The notes below the pieces were generated by a model. It worked only from the letters and a program-made list of their open reading frames with translations. It was not told where the DNA came from and made no database searches. Below, piece by piece: positions 43,900 through 55,504 of a stretch of 64,000 bases of DNA (within the stretch, counting starts at the first letter, position 1; each line of letters starts with the position of its first letter). This stretch comes from Linum tenue (lineage: Eukaryota; Streptophyta; Magnoliopsida; Malpighiales; Linaceae): positions 14,905,475 through 14,969,474 of the forward strand of contig CAMGYJ010000008.1 of assembly GCA_946122785.1 (NCBI GenBank), read 5' to 3'. The translations under genes were made by a program, and so were the position numbers.

Positions 43900-45339
43900 T
43901 TAAGGTATTGAAAAACGAGGGATTGACTGAGCAGATCGCAAACCAATTTCATGGCAAAGGAAAGTAAATCGGTATGTAGCCAAAGGTTTGGTAAATAGAT
44001 CTGCAAGTTGATACTCAGTGCTAATGTATTGGAGAAGAATACACCCTGTTTGGACTAATTCACGAAGAAAGTGGTATTTAATGTCTATATGTTTAGTGCG
44101 AGAGTGTTGGACAAGGTTTTTAGACATACAAATAGCACTGGTATTGTCACAAAATAAAGGAATAGCTGAAATGTGCATGCCATAGTCAGATAGCTGGTTT
44201 CTAAGCCACAAGAGCTGAGTACATGTGCTGCCAGCAGCAATGTACTCTGCTTCTGCAGTTGATAGAGCAACAACATCTTGCTTTTTACATGACCATGAAA
44301 TAAGTGAAGTGCCAGCAAACTGACAGCTCCCAGTAGTACTTCGACGGTTAGTAAGACTACCAGCAAAATCTGAATCAATATATCTCATAAGATCAAAAGT
44401 TTCATGCTTGGGATACCATAAACCAACATCTGAAGTTCCTTTTAAGTATCTAAAAATGCGTTTAACAGCACTTAAATGACTTTCTTTAGGATTTCCTTGA
44501 AAACGAGCACACATGCATACACTATGTTGTATGTCTGGTCTGCTAGCAGTAAGGTACAAAAGAGAGCCTATCATCCCTCGAAATTTAGATTCATCAACTG
44601 AAGTTCCAGTCTCATCCTTGTCTAATTTAGCAGTGGTGGCCATAGGAGTAGGGGCAGGTTTTAGGGACAGAAAATCAAATTTGGTTAACATGGTGGAAAT
44701 ATACTTAGATTGAGATATAAAAGTTCATTGTGTTGTCTGTTTAATCTGGAGTCCGAGAAAGAACTGTAACTCTCCCATCATGCTCATTTCAAAGACTTGT
44801 TTCATGGAATCACAAAATTTAGCACACAAATCAGGATTAGTGGATCCAAAAACTATATCATCAACTTATATCTGAACAAGGAGAATAAGTTCTGACTCAT
44901 GTTTAGTGAAAAGAGTTTTATCCACTGATCTTTGTTTAAAGCCCTGATCACTAAGAAACGCAGTTAATCGCTCATACCAGGCACGAGGTGCCTGTTTGAG
45001 TCCATATAAGGCTTTGCGTAATTTAAACACATGATCAGGGTACTGTTGATTAATAAAACCAGGTGGCTGAGAAACATAAACTTCATCATGAATATCCCCA
45101 TTCAAGAAGGCACTTTTGACGTCCATTTGAAATAAGGGGAAATTCATATAACAAGCATAAGCACATAAAAGCCTAATAGACTCCAAACATACTACAGGAG
45201 CAAACGTTTCGTCATAGTCTATACCTTCTTCCTGACTATAACATTGAGCAACCAATCGAGCTTTATTGCGAGTAATAATGCCCTCTTCATTGGTATTATT
45301 TCTATAGATCCATTTAGTGCCAATAATATATTGGTACAT
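43900..45339 (-). pseudogene. Ty1/copia pol fragment: reverse transcriptase and RNase H
   Basis: From 45339 the frame reads YIIGTKWIYRNN, ARLVAQCYSQEEGIDYDETFAPV, MDVKSAFLNGDIHDEVYV and ALYGLKQAPRAWYERL. At the catalytic YVDD box the Tyr codon is a TAA stop (LVQI-stop-VDDIVFG, about 44866). RNase H resumes as MIGSLLYLTASRPDIQHSV, YIDSDFAGSLTNRRSTTG, ALSTAEAEYIAAGS, and ends KHIDIKYHFLRE. Gag, protease, integrase and the N-terminal RT are missing because the sequence switches to a gypsy element at about 45340. It is inactive. Confidence 0.9.
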
Positions 45340-45344
45340 ATAAT

Positions 45345-45797
45345 GAAGGTTGGCGCCAGCATCCCAACTTCTCCTGGAATACCAGCAACACCACTAAACC
45401 ACCTGGTTTCCTAGCACCAGCTGGTGGTTTTCAGCAAAGGCACCCTTTCCAGGCCAGGCATGGGTCAGTTCCACAGCAGCAGCCTTACCAGCCTAGGCAG
45501 GGGCAACCATTTCAGCAGCCCTAGCGTCAGTATGCCCAGCCACGAGCAGCTGCAGCTCCAGATAATCAAATGACGGAGCTGAAATTTTTTTTGCAGACAT
45601 TCATGACTACCAGCCAGGCGAATTTCACAAGGATGGACCAGAACATAGCCTCACTAGAGGCAGGCCAGAAGAACCAAGGTGCCATTTTGCAAGATCTACA
45701 AAATCAGATTGGTGGCATAGCTCGCCAAAACACTACCAGAGCATCGGGGACTCTGCCTGCTACCACCATTCCGAACCCTCGCGAACCTCACCAGTAG
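45345..45797 (+). pseudogene. Gypsy gag C-terminal fragment
   Basis: The frame opens with NEGWRQHPNFSWN, the conserved stretch of Athila-type gag. It continues through a Gln/Pro-rich region to MTELKFFLQTFMTT, and then ASLEAGQKNQGAILQDLQNQIG, a conserved coiled segment. Two TAG stops interrupt it (about 45513 and 45527), and it ends at a stop at 45795. The N-terminal capsid region is missing. Confidence 0.75.
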
Positions 45798-45905
45798 CTG
45801 GATGCCATCACTACTAGGAGTGCCAAGACCACATCTGCTGCTCCTGCCCAGACCAGGCAGGATGAGCCACTACCTACTTCAACACTTCCAGCTGACGATG
45901 AAGAA

Positions 45906-46577
45906 GTGGGGATGGACAAAGAAGCACCTGCTGCCAAGCCACAACCAGTGGTTAAGGAGCATGTACCCCAGCTTCCCTTTCCCACTCACCTACACAAAGA
46001 TAAGTTGGAGACTGAGTTTGCCAAGTTCATGGCAATGTTGAAGCAGGTCAACATCAGCATGCCGTTCGCGGAGGCACTGTCGAAGATGCCCAAGTACTCC
46101 AAGTTCATGAAGGACCTTATCACCAACAAGAAGAAACTTGGGGATCTTTCGACAGTGATGCTGAGCGAGGAGTGTTCTGCTATCCTGCAGAACAAGCTGC
46201 ACGAGAAGCGCAAAGACCCAATGAGTTTTACTATCCCTCTTGTTATTGCCAGCATGCATGTAGGAAAGTCCTTGGCGGACCTGGGCGCTAGCATTAACGT
46301 CATGCCCTACAAATTGTTTAAAAAGCTAGACCTAGGTGAACCTAGAGCTACTAGGATGAGCATTCAGTTAGCTGACCGTTCCATCGTGCATCCTAGGGGT
46401 ATCATAGAGGATCTACTTGTTAATGTAGGTGCATTCACATATCCTGTTGACTTTGTTATTCTGGATATAAATGAGGATGTGGAGGTGCTTTTGATTTTGG
46501 GTAAACCCTTTCTCGCCACCGTCAAGGAGCTTATTGATGTGCATATTGGTAAATTGATCTTGCGTGCTGGTGATTAA
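45906..46577 (+). pseudogene. Gypsy (Athila-type) aspartic protease region
   Basis: Reads MPKYSKFMKDLITNKKKLGD, CSAILQNKLHEKRKDPMSFTIP, SLADLGASINVMPYKLFKKL and VLLILGKPFLATVKELIDV. This is the standard Athila/Tat protease segment. The catalytic D-S/T-G is D-L-G. The frame then stops (TAA at 46575) where intact elements run on into reverse transcriptase. Confidence 0.85.
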
Positions 46578-46763
46578 CAGACTACTTTTTCTGTGTCTGA
46601 GAATGGGAAACAGTCCCATTTGCATGATGACTTAGATTACTGTGATGTGCTTGCTGATTTTGAGACCGCGCTCGCTATAACGAGTGCGGGTACTGACGAT
46701 GCTCTTAAGCATTGTATTTTGCTAGGTGAGCAGGCATCACAGAAGCCGCAGCTAGAGGAGTAG

Positions 46764-49700
46764 TTGGCCGCGCTAGAGAGTGGCACCTTGCTAGAGGGTG
46801 ACAGGCTGTTCAAACCGATCTCATCCTCACCTTGCATCACCACCTCCTTGGAGGCGCCACCAGAGCTGGAGCTAAAGCCCCTCCCTCCTTACTTGGAGTA
46901 TGCATTTCTCCGGGAGGGGAATAAGCTTCCAGTCATCATTAGCTCGACCCTCACACCCGAGCAGAAGGTCAGACTGGTGGCCTTGCTGAAGCAGTACGAG
47001 CGAGTTTTGGCTTGGAAGATCACTGATATCCGGGGGATCAGCCCCTCCTTCTGCTCCCACCAGATATTGCTCGAGGATGAGATGCGGCCAGTGAGACAGC
47101 CCCAGTGGAGACTGACGCCGAACCTGGAGGTCGTGGTTCGGGCAGAGATAGTGAAGCTGATGGACGAGGGGATCATCTTCGCCATTTCAGATAGCGAGTG
47201 GGTCAGTCCCACCCAGGTGGTACTAAAAAAGGTTGGGATGACTGTGGTGCCTAAGGAGAAGAACGAGCTCATCCCGATGCGCACGGTGACTGGGTACCGT
47301 GTCTGCATCGATTATCGGCGTCTCAACGACGCCACTCGGAAGGACCACTTCCCGCTGCCATTCATTGATCATATGCTGGAGAGACTGGCGGGGCACGAGT
47401 TCTACTGTTTCCTGGATGGGATGTTCGGGTATTTCCAGATCCCCATTGCACCGGAGGACCAGACGAAGACCACCTTCACCTGCCCCTTCGGCACATTTGC
47501 CTACCGGAGAATCCCATTCGGGCTTTGTAATGCCCCTGCCACTTTTCAGTGATGCATGCTCGCCATCTTTGACCGCCTGGTTGGCGAGATTATGGAGGTA
47601 TTTATGGACGACTTTTATGTTTACGGGGACTCATTCTCTCACTGTCTTCATAACCTAGAACTCGTCCTTAAACGGTGTGAAGAGACAAACCTGGCACTTA
47701 GTTGGGAGAAGTGTCATTTCATGGTTTGCGAAAGCATAGTTCTCGGGCACAAGATCTCCAAGATGGGGATTGAGGTGGACAATGCCAAGATCGAGACTAT
47801 CAACAAGCTGCCTCCTCCTACATCTGTTAAGGGGATCCGGAGTTTCTTAGGCCATGCAGGGTTCTACAGGAGGTTCATCAAGGATTTTTCAAAGATCGCC
47901 CTGCCCTTGAATAAGCTCCTTGAGAAGGATGTCCCCTTCCAGTTCACTAATGCACGCATAGCGGCATTCACGACCCTGAAGGAGAAGCTCACCCAGGCTC
48001 CTATCCTGGTCATTCCTGACTGGTCCCTACTATTTGAGCTGATGTGCGATGCCAATGACTTTGTTGTTGGAGCTGTCTTGGGGCAGAGGCGAGATCAACA
48101 CTTCCGACCTATCTACTACGCCTCGAAGACCCTAAATAATGCCCAGGAGAACTACACCACCACGGAGAAGGAGCTGCTCGCCGTGGTGTTTGCCTTCGAC
48201 AAGTTTTGTCCTTATCTGGTCTTGTCCCATGTGACCGTGTACACAGATCACTCCGCCATTTGGTACCTGATGAGCAAGGCCGATGTCAAGCCTAGGCTCA
48301 TACAATGGATCTTACTATTGCAGGAGTTCCACATCGAGATTTGGGACAAGAAGGGAGCAGAAAATGTTGCAGCTGAGCACCTCTCCCGGTTGGACGCACC
48401 ACCTACGGACAACCTCGAGGAGGAGATCAACGACTCTTTCCCAGATGAGAGACTGATGATGATGTACTTGGTGGAGAGTGTCACCCCCTGGTACTCTGAT
48501 TTTGCAAATTATCTGGTAGGCAAGCAGCTACCTAAGGGGATGACAACTCACACCAAGAGGAAATTCTTCTCCAACCTGAAGCATTACTTCTGGGATGACC
48601 CTCATCTCTTCAGGATCGGAGCCGACGGGATCATCCGTCGCTGTGTCATGGAAAGTGAGATGGAGGGCATTCTATCTCATTGCCATGAAGGACCTACTGG
48701 CGGTCACCACGGAGGAAACCGCACAGCGAGGAAGGTGCTACAATCGGGCTTTTACTGGCTCACGCTCTTCAAGGACGCAGACGCCTTCGCACGCAGGTGC
48801 GACCGATGCCAGAGGTCAGGTAACATCTCTGCCCGTGATGAGATGCCCCAGAATGAGTTTATAACCGGTGAAATTTTTGATGTCTGGGGTATCGAATCCA
48901 TGGGCCCCTTCCCTCCATTCTTTGGCAATACTTATATCTTGGTTGTTGTTGACTACGTCTCTAGGTGGGCTGAGGTGCAAGCTTTGCCCACTAATGATGC
49001 TAGACGTGTTTGTGGTTTTTTGAAGCAGCTATTCTCCCGGTTCGGGACACCTAGAGTAGGGATGGCAACAAAACCCGAACCCACGGGTACCCACCCGACC
49101 CAACCCGGTCAACGTGGGTAAAATCCGTGTTGACGGGTTTTGGGCCGGGTTTGGGTTTAAACCCGTTCACTATTCAACGGGTTGGGTTGGGTTTGGGTTT
49201 AGGTAAACCCGGTCCGTGGGTACCCGCCCACCCATATAATTAATTTTTTCGGTATATGTAATATTCTAAACAACTAATCTTATTTATGTTTGTGGAGACA
49301 TGTCTAATTTTTTTCTTTTTAATTGTGTAGAATGAAGTTGATGTTATGGAGTGGAGAGTAAAGAAACTTAATTGAAAGGAAGAAACTTTCAATTAAACAT
49401 GTTATTTATGGAAAATTTGTGATTTGCTTCAATTTTTTTGAGTTTTCTAGATTGGTGTTGAACAATTTGTATAGTTAATTTGTGATTTGCTTGAATTTTC
49501 TAGAATGGTGTTTTATATATGGATAATTTGTATGGAGAGATTGATATTTGACTTTAATTTTGATAAGAACTTGTAATTGTAAATTTTTTACGACAAAACC
49601 CGTGGGTACCCATGAACCCGCGGGTACCCAACGGGTTGGGTTGGGTTTGAGTTTTTCAAACCCAGCGAGTTTTACCCCGGGTTTTTTTCAAAGATAAACC

Positions 49701-50471
49701 CATGGGTTTGGGTTTGGCAAAACCCGACCCAACCCGACCCATTGCCATCCCTAACCTAGAGCCATCATAAACGATCGAGGCACCCATTTCCAGTGCCAGT
49801 TTGATAAGTTACTGTCCCGCTATGGTGTTACTCATAAGGTGTCCGTGGCCTATCACCCTCAAACAAGTGGCCAGGCCGAGCTTAAGAACCGGGAGCTCAA
49901 GCATATCCTGGAGAAGACGATGGATCAGTCCCACAAGGATTGGTTCACCAAGCTCGATGATGCTCTCTGGGCATACCGCACTGCCTACAAGACACCCATT
50001 GGTACTTCACCATACCGGCTTGTCTATGGAAAGGCATGTCATTTTCCCATGGAGCTAGAGCACAAGGCTTTTTGGGCCCTTAAGCTACTCAACTTGGATG
50101 TTAGGGTTGCAGGTGTTGAACGCAAAATGCAGATGCTGGAGCTGGAGGAATGGCGTTATCACGCCTATGAGAACACCAAGTTGTACAAGGAGCGCACTAA
50201 GAGCCTGCATGATGCACTGTTGCGAGGTCCGAAGGAGTTTCAGATTGGTGATCGAGTTCTCCTTTATAACTCTCGCGTAAAGCTCTTTCCCGGAAAGCTC
50301 TATTCCCAGTGGTCTAGACCATTCACGGTCACACAGGTGTTCCCGTATGGCACGATTGAAATTGCCAACCCGCAAACTGAACCGTTTAAAGTAAATGGCC
50401 ATCGACTCAAGCTCTATTTGGGGGACGAGGTCGAACATGCGGAGTTGGTAGTGGAACTCGCAGACCCTTAG
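46764..50471 (+). pseudogene. Gypsy pol: RT, RNase H and integrase, interrupted
   Basis: The RT reads YRVCIDYRRLNDATRKDHFP and RIPFGLCNAPATFQ. An in-frame TGA at 47550-47552 stands where relatives have Arg (ATFQ-stop-CMLAIF). After it come EVFMDDFYVYG (catalytic DD), VKGIRSFLGHAGFYRRFIKD and the RNase H signature PIYYASKTLNNAQENYTTTE. The integrase zinc finger reads HCHEGPTGGHHGG...CDRCQRSG, and the catalytic core starts ESMGPFPPFF...VVVDYVSRWAE. The hAT element at 49057-49753 splits the core after FSRFGTPR. The frame resumes at about 49762 with [12 protein letters not shown] (second Asp) and [17 protein letters not shown] (Glu). Apart from the TGA and the insertion the frame is open, so decay is recent. 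Confidence 0.9.
49057..49753. mobile_element. Non-autonomous hAT element inside gypsy integrase
   Basis: The ends are TAGGGATGGCAA and TTGCCATCCCTA. The flanks are a perfect 8-bp duplication ACCTAGAG (49049-49056, 49754-49761). Subterminal GGGTACCC/ACCCGACCCAACCCG blocks lie inside both ends, with a 300-bp AT-rich centre. At 697 bp it has no transposase. The terminus differs by a few bases from that of the hAT element at 6465-6842. Confidence 0.95.
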
Positions 50472-51395
50472 TTCCGCCATGGGTGAGGCAACCCCACCAC
50501 GGTTTGCATTTCTTGTTCCCTTTTTTTGTGTTTTTTGTGTCGTGTTTTAGTCAGTTGCACGTCTGTGTTGAAGTTCGGTCGTCTGTGTTGTCTCGGTTGG
50601 TGTTTTCGTGCAGGGGAGGTCGAAAAATTGGGAGAATGTGATTTTTGGCCGGAAGGGGAAAATACCCGATCGTGGCCAAAAATACCCGACCGGGTATTTT
50701 GGCCTCATGGCCGGGGCGCCAAAGGGGCAAACCCCCGACCTTGACCCAAAAATACCCGACCATGTATTTTTTGTTTAAGGCCCGGGATTTCCCAAACATG
50801 GAACGCTGCGTTTCCAAAACCCCCCGGTCGCTCCTCTCTCTATCCTCTCATTTTTTTCAAACCTTCCTCTCTTTTCAAAATCATTTCCTCTCCCCTCTCT
50901 CCTCGTTATGTCGCCGACGACGCCACCTCCTTCGCCAGCGGTTTTCCGACGACTTTCTGGCCGATTTTCCGGCGAGTTTCCCGGATTTTTGTGGGCGTCA
51001 TTTTGGGACCCTCACCCGCTCTTCGCGTCTCGTCTACAGTTCTACTTGAGTTTCTTGGTGTGTTTCTTGTTAGCTGTTCTTTGTCTGGAAAATCGAACTG
51101 TAGATTTTAGGATCGAGAACTGTGTTTTGCCTGGCATGCTTGAATTAGAATAGGGTGAGGGATGTCGTGAGTATGAATGGCTATGGCTAATGTGTGTGTG
51201 CTGCTCGTGTGATTGAATTGGTCGATTATGTAGATTTCTTGCCTTGATTGCGGTTGAGTTGCTTGCGATTCAACCGTTTGTGCTTAAACTGTTAGCCTAG
51301 GTGGTCCTTAAGTGTGGGGGAAGTGATGAACCCATATTGTTGGTCCTGACGAGTTTTTCTTGGCTCCACCTTTGATTTGTTGATTTTGCAGGATC
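50472..51395 (+). other. Non-coding stretch between gypsy pol and third ORF
   Basis: Contains repeated AATACCCGA/TCGGGTATT phrases (50661-50770) that also occur in the 3' LTR, and a CTTAAGTGTGGGGGAAGTGA purine tract near 51308. No ORF with recognisable motifs. Confidence 0.5.
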
Positions 51396-52450
51396 ATGTC
51401 ACTTGATCATCCGTTCGAGCAGGACCTGCGCCTGGACCCGGATTACGCCGACCAGTTCCACAAGGTCACCTGCGGAGTACTCCAGCGCCACCACCATCTG
51501 GAGTGGGGAGTCTTCGAGCAGCTCCATTGCTTGAACGAGATCTCCACCGCCATGAGCCACCGTGATTGGCGGACGCTGCTGATTATAGAGGAGCCCACCT
51601 ACACAGAGATGGTGTGGGAGTTCTACACCACCTACCACTACCGCTCCAAAGCCGCCCGGGACTCCCTCGCGGTCACCTTCAGGCTGGATGGCAGGCCACG
51701 ACAACTGACCATTGATGGGATGGCCTACACCATGGGGATCCAGTACCACCCCTACTCGCACCAAGAGGTAGAGATCCCTCACCCGACGGACTGGAACCAG
51801 GATGGGGTCTACCGCCAGATAGCTCGGGGTGACTACAGGATGGACTTCTTCGATGTTGGCCAGACATGCGTCTGCACTCTTAGGCCGCAGTGGCACATCG
51901 TCAATCTGCTGATCACCCGCTCCATCGTCCCCCATGCCACTGGTTCGCACAAGATCCCGAAGCGGGTGCTCTACGCCATGTATTCGATGGGGTACCCGGA
52001 GCACATGCTGAACTTGGGTTCTTTCGTGGCTACTACCTTCTCTCGTGGCTACCCCTGATCACCCGTCTGGCGCGCCACTTTGATATTGATCTGGAGGGAC
52101 TCAAGGATGCCTCAGCACGGGGCGGCTCCACCCCTCTCAGTCAGGACGTGCTTCACAATGCACTCCTCCTGGCCTCTGATGGCACCCGCTCCTGGGTGGA
52201 TGGGCTCTCCTTGCCCCCTGAGGAGGATGCGGAACTTGATGAGGATGAGGATGACGACGACTACTCCGAAGAGGAAGAGGCCGATGATGATGGCGGGGCC
52301 ATGGATGCTGATGAGCCGGAGCCCCCGCTCTCCCCACCAGGGGACCTTCAACCACGATGGAGATCCGAGAGAGGTGAGTCCTCCTCCGGTTCTTCTGGTA
52401 CGTCGATGGCTTCTGGCCCGTCGATGGATTTCTTAACGGAGCAGTTCTAG
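51396..52450 (+). pseudogene. Athila third ORF (ATHILA ORF-1/env-position protein)
   Basis: The frame begins MSLDHPFEQDLRLDPDYA and contains RDWRTLLIIEEPTYTEMVWEF, VTFRLDGRPRQLTIDGMAY and CTLRPQWHIVNLLITRSIVP. These fit the Athila-specific ORF that follows pol. A frameshift at about 52020-52050 ends the first frame at 52058; the second continues SWLPLITRLARHFDID and an acidic region with long Asp/Glu runs, to a TAG at 52448. Further in-frame coding beyond that (QQLELQNQQLMDHQVQFY, then stops) shows the ORF was longer. I saw no transmembrane segment. Confidence 0.75.
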
Positions 52451-52799
52451 CAGATGAGGCTCCAGTTCCAACAGCTCGAGCTTCAAAACCAGCAGCTTAT
52501 GGACCACCAGGTCCAGTTCTACCAGTAGTATTCGGCCCATCAGGCCGAGTACTAGTCCCGTATGACGGTTTTGGACGAGCGCCTCGACCGGATGGAGGCT
52601 CAGATGGGAGTCACTCGTGCTCACATCGAGCGAGAGCGGGATCGTAGCCACCGGATGATGGAGTACCAGGAGCACCTGCTCCAGCCCTGTCACCCACCTC
52701 AGGAGCACCACTGGACCGGCCTTCACTGGCCTCTAGTAGGCTGTACTCGTGGCCCGTCTTGTGTTGTTTTTGTTTGATTCGGCGTGCAAACTGTCTTGT

Positions 52800-54133
52800 G
52801 TTTTGGTTTCATTTATTTTCTTTTCTTTTGGATGATGTACTATTGGGCTGACAACTGGACCTAACGTATTGTGGCTGAGCTTTTGTTTTCCCTTTAGCTG
52901 TGCCTTTGCCGTGACTGGTCCCTCTCTCCAGTCCTCTTCACTCATACTGGTCCCCTTCCTGTCTCATGCAGTCCGTGCAAACCGGTAACATCGTTCCCCT
53001 TATCCTTCCCTCTTCTCCATTGAGGGCAATGTCGAACTTAAGTGTGGGAGGATGTTTCTCTTTTGACTGCATTAGATCTGTTTGTGTGCTTGGAGCCTAG
53101 TCCACTGTCCAAATCTCGATTTGAGGGCTCCAAGTACGTGTTTCCTTGCAAATTGCCTGCTCAGTATGCTTTGAATGGACAGTCTCTATAGTAATGTGCA
53201 ACCTAGGGAGGTAGTGTAGCACTATGGAGGATGTTGATGCATAAGATTTTTACTATGTAGCTCTCTGCTGTGCTGGTTGATTTTGTGAATTAGTGGAGCG
53301 AAGAACGTTGAATTCATGTGGTAATGGTGACACTGATTGGATTGTGTTATGGACTTGTGTATCGAACAAGGTGCTCATGTGGGAAATGAAAAGCAGTTGG
53401 TCCTCCATGTCGAAATCATTGAAATCTTAAACATGGGGTAAGCCCAACGTGTGTGGCACCGCTCATTGCACAAAATCGGGTTTTGGAAGATATTTTAGTG
53501 ATCCTTAGTGGGGTACTCCTACAAGGTGAAGCTAAGCTGTCTCTAGTACAAGTAAAATTTTCACCCGTTGAACGGTTTGTCTACTCGAGGATGTGTTTTT
53601 AAGGGCACGGATAGAGCTTCTGACCCCCCTTAATTTCATTGACCCTCCACACGAGTTGTGGAAAAGGAGTTAAAAGAAGTACTCTGGCGAGCGCCAGATG
53701 TACAAAAATTGCTCTTGCTCGACTAATAATGGTCGACCGTGCAAAAGACTACAGTTGGAACCCCCGCCAAGTGAATAAAAAAAACAAAAAGAAATATAAA
53801 ATGAAAGTGAAAAAAGGGGTTCCAACGGTGAAATGAAGTGAAAGAGCACCCCGGTACAATGAGTTCTTGTTTGTGAATGGTGTGAGTCCCTTTATCCATG
53901 AACTGGCTGTCTTACTCCCACTTCTTCTCACGATCCTGGTTTGAGTCTAGTACTCGCATTAAGAGAGATAGGGAACGTCTTAGAAGACCAGTTGACCTCG
54001 TAAACTGCTATATGATCTAGGAAATCCTCTACTGATGATCGAGGTTGTTTGTTGCTATAGAGGTCTGGAGAGTTGCATTGGTTTGAGTTAGGTTTGCTTG
54101 GGGACAAGCAAACGGTTAAGTGTTGGGGAATTT
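52800..54133 (+). other. Gypsy 3' non-coding region and polypurine tract
   Basis: A second AACTTAAGTGTGGGAGGATG tract occurs at about 53035-53056. The final GGACAAGCAAACGGTTAAG and TTGGGGAA (54099-54130) form the PPT region immediately before the LTR. No gene recognised. Confidence 0.5.
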
Positions 54134-55436
54134 GATAGACCATTGATTGCACATGTTTTTACCCCTATTCTTGAGCCATTTGAGATGTTGATTCTCGTGT
54201 TTTAAGCTGATTTTACGCTAGGTTGTGTGTTTATGTCATATTTCAGGGCTTGGCGTTGGCATCAAGGCGAAGAAACGAGTTTCGGGTTGAAAGGAGCACG
54301 TTTGAGTGGAAGTGTGCTGGAGGAGCAAAATACCCGGCCAGGTATTATTCTAAGCAGACCGGGGAAAATCACTTTTGGGCGTTTGAGAAGCAGAAGGGGG
54401 CCCGGGCATTGAGCATAAATCCCTGATCAGGTATTCTTGACCTTGACCGGGGATTAATCCCCTGTCCAAAGCGGTGCGTTTCAACAATCCCCGGTCGCCA
54501 CCTAAAAATACCCGATCGGGTATTCTGGCCGGGGATCGCGAATGACAGCTTCTTAAGGGAAAAGAAGCGCAAAGTTGAAGGGTTCCGAGTTTTAGAGAGA
54601 AAAAGCGTATACCTAGAGAGAGAAAGTGGCGAACCTAATTCTTCAAGCGCCTTAGATCGATCTTCATCACCATTGGAGCCCGGCTTGAGCTTGGAGAAGT
54701 GTTGATTCATTGCCAGAAGCAGAATCTCATCCTTCAAAGTATGGTTTCCGCATCTGAGCTAGATTTCCCATCTCTCTCTATGGAGTAACTTTCTTATTCA
54801 CCTAGGTATGAAGAACCCTAGACTTGTATGTTAGGTCTGATTGTATGCACCCAAGTACGAATTCAGTGACATGATTATATTAAATTGAGGTTTGATTTCT
54901 TGAATGGCATGAATCTTAATCAAATTCCTGTTATTTCTGCTTTGACCTAGAAAGAGAATATCTGCCTAGGTTGATAGAGCACCCTTAATTGAAGGTAGTG
55001 AATTGGCGACTTTAGTCGAGAAGTCAATTCACTATTCTGTACTGGATTTAATTCGGTAGAGGAGGTTTGGTTTGTTAGGGCCTCAATCTGTTTACTCCGG
55101 TGGAGGTTAGTCGCCCGCTTGGGACTCAGAATGAGAGGGTCTGGAGACCTTTAGTCGAGACTGCAGACTGTTTAAGAACCTCCGCAGTATAACTATCATT
55201 GAAATTGAACTTGGTAAATTACAAGCTGGCTTAACTACAGTCTAGGGGGAACCATATCCCGGTGACCTCTCTCAACTTGAAAACAACATTTTACTGCTTT
55301 GCTTGTTTGGACCTTTACTACACTTTCACTGCTAAATAATAAGAATTCACAGAGTAGTCATCACACTTAGGACCCGGGTTGACATTAAAACCCAAACCTG
55401 CTATGCTACGCTCTAGTAGGTGATTACACTTGGCCA
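54134..55436 (+). repeat. 3' LTR of the Athila-like element (right end approximate)
   Basis: Starts TGATAGACCATTG directly after the polypurine tract, as in Athila elements. It carries the perfect palindrome AATACCCGATCGGGTATT (54507-54524). The right boundary is placed where the sequence changes to a minus-strand integrase fragment. No second LTR exists in the window for comparison. Confidence 0.5.
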
Positions 55437-55504
55437 TTTTCTAGAGTGACGGTAGAAGCGAGTCACTTTGTTTGCCGCCTCTGCTTGACCATTGGCTTGG
55501 GGTA

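Larger units (their letters stand above)
45345..55436 (+). mobile_element. Athila-like Ty3/gypsy retrotransposon, 5'-truncated
   Basis: The plus-strand order is gag C-terminus, protease, reverse transcriptase-RNase H, integrase, a long non-coding stretch, an Athila-type ORF, then a polypurine tract and 3' LTR. The extra ORF after pol and the PPT region (AAACGGTTAAGTGTTGGGGA...) identify the Athila lineage. The 5' LTR and N-terminal gag are missing, replaced by a copia fragment in opposite orientation. A hAT element interrupts the integrase. Confidence 0.85.

Noticed and set aside
51399..52004. 201-codon minus-strand ORF
   Set aside because: It is antisense to the Athila third ORF and has no motif of its own.
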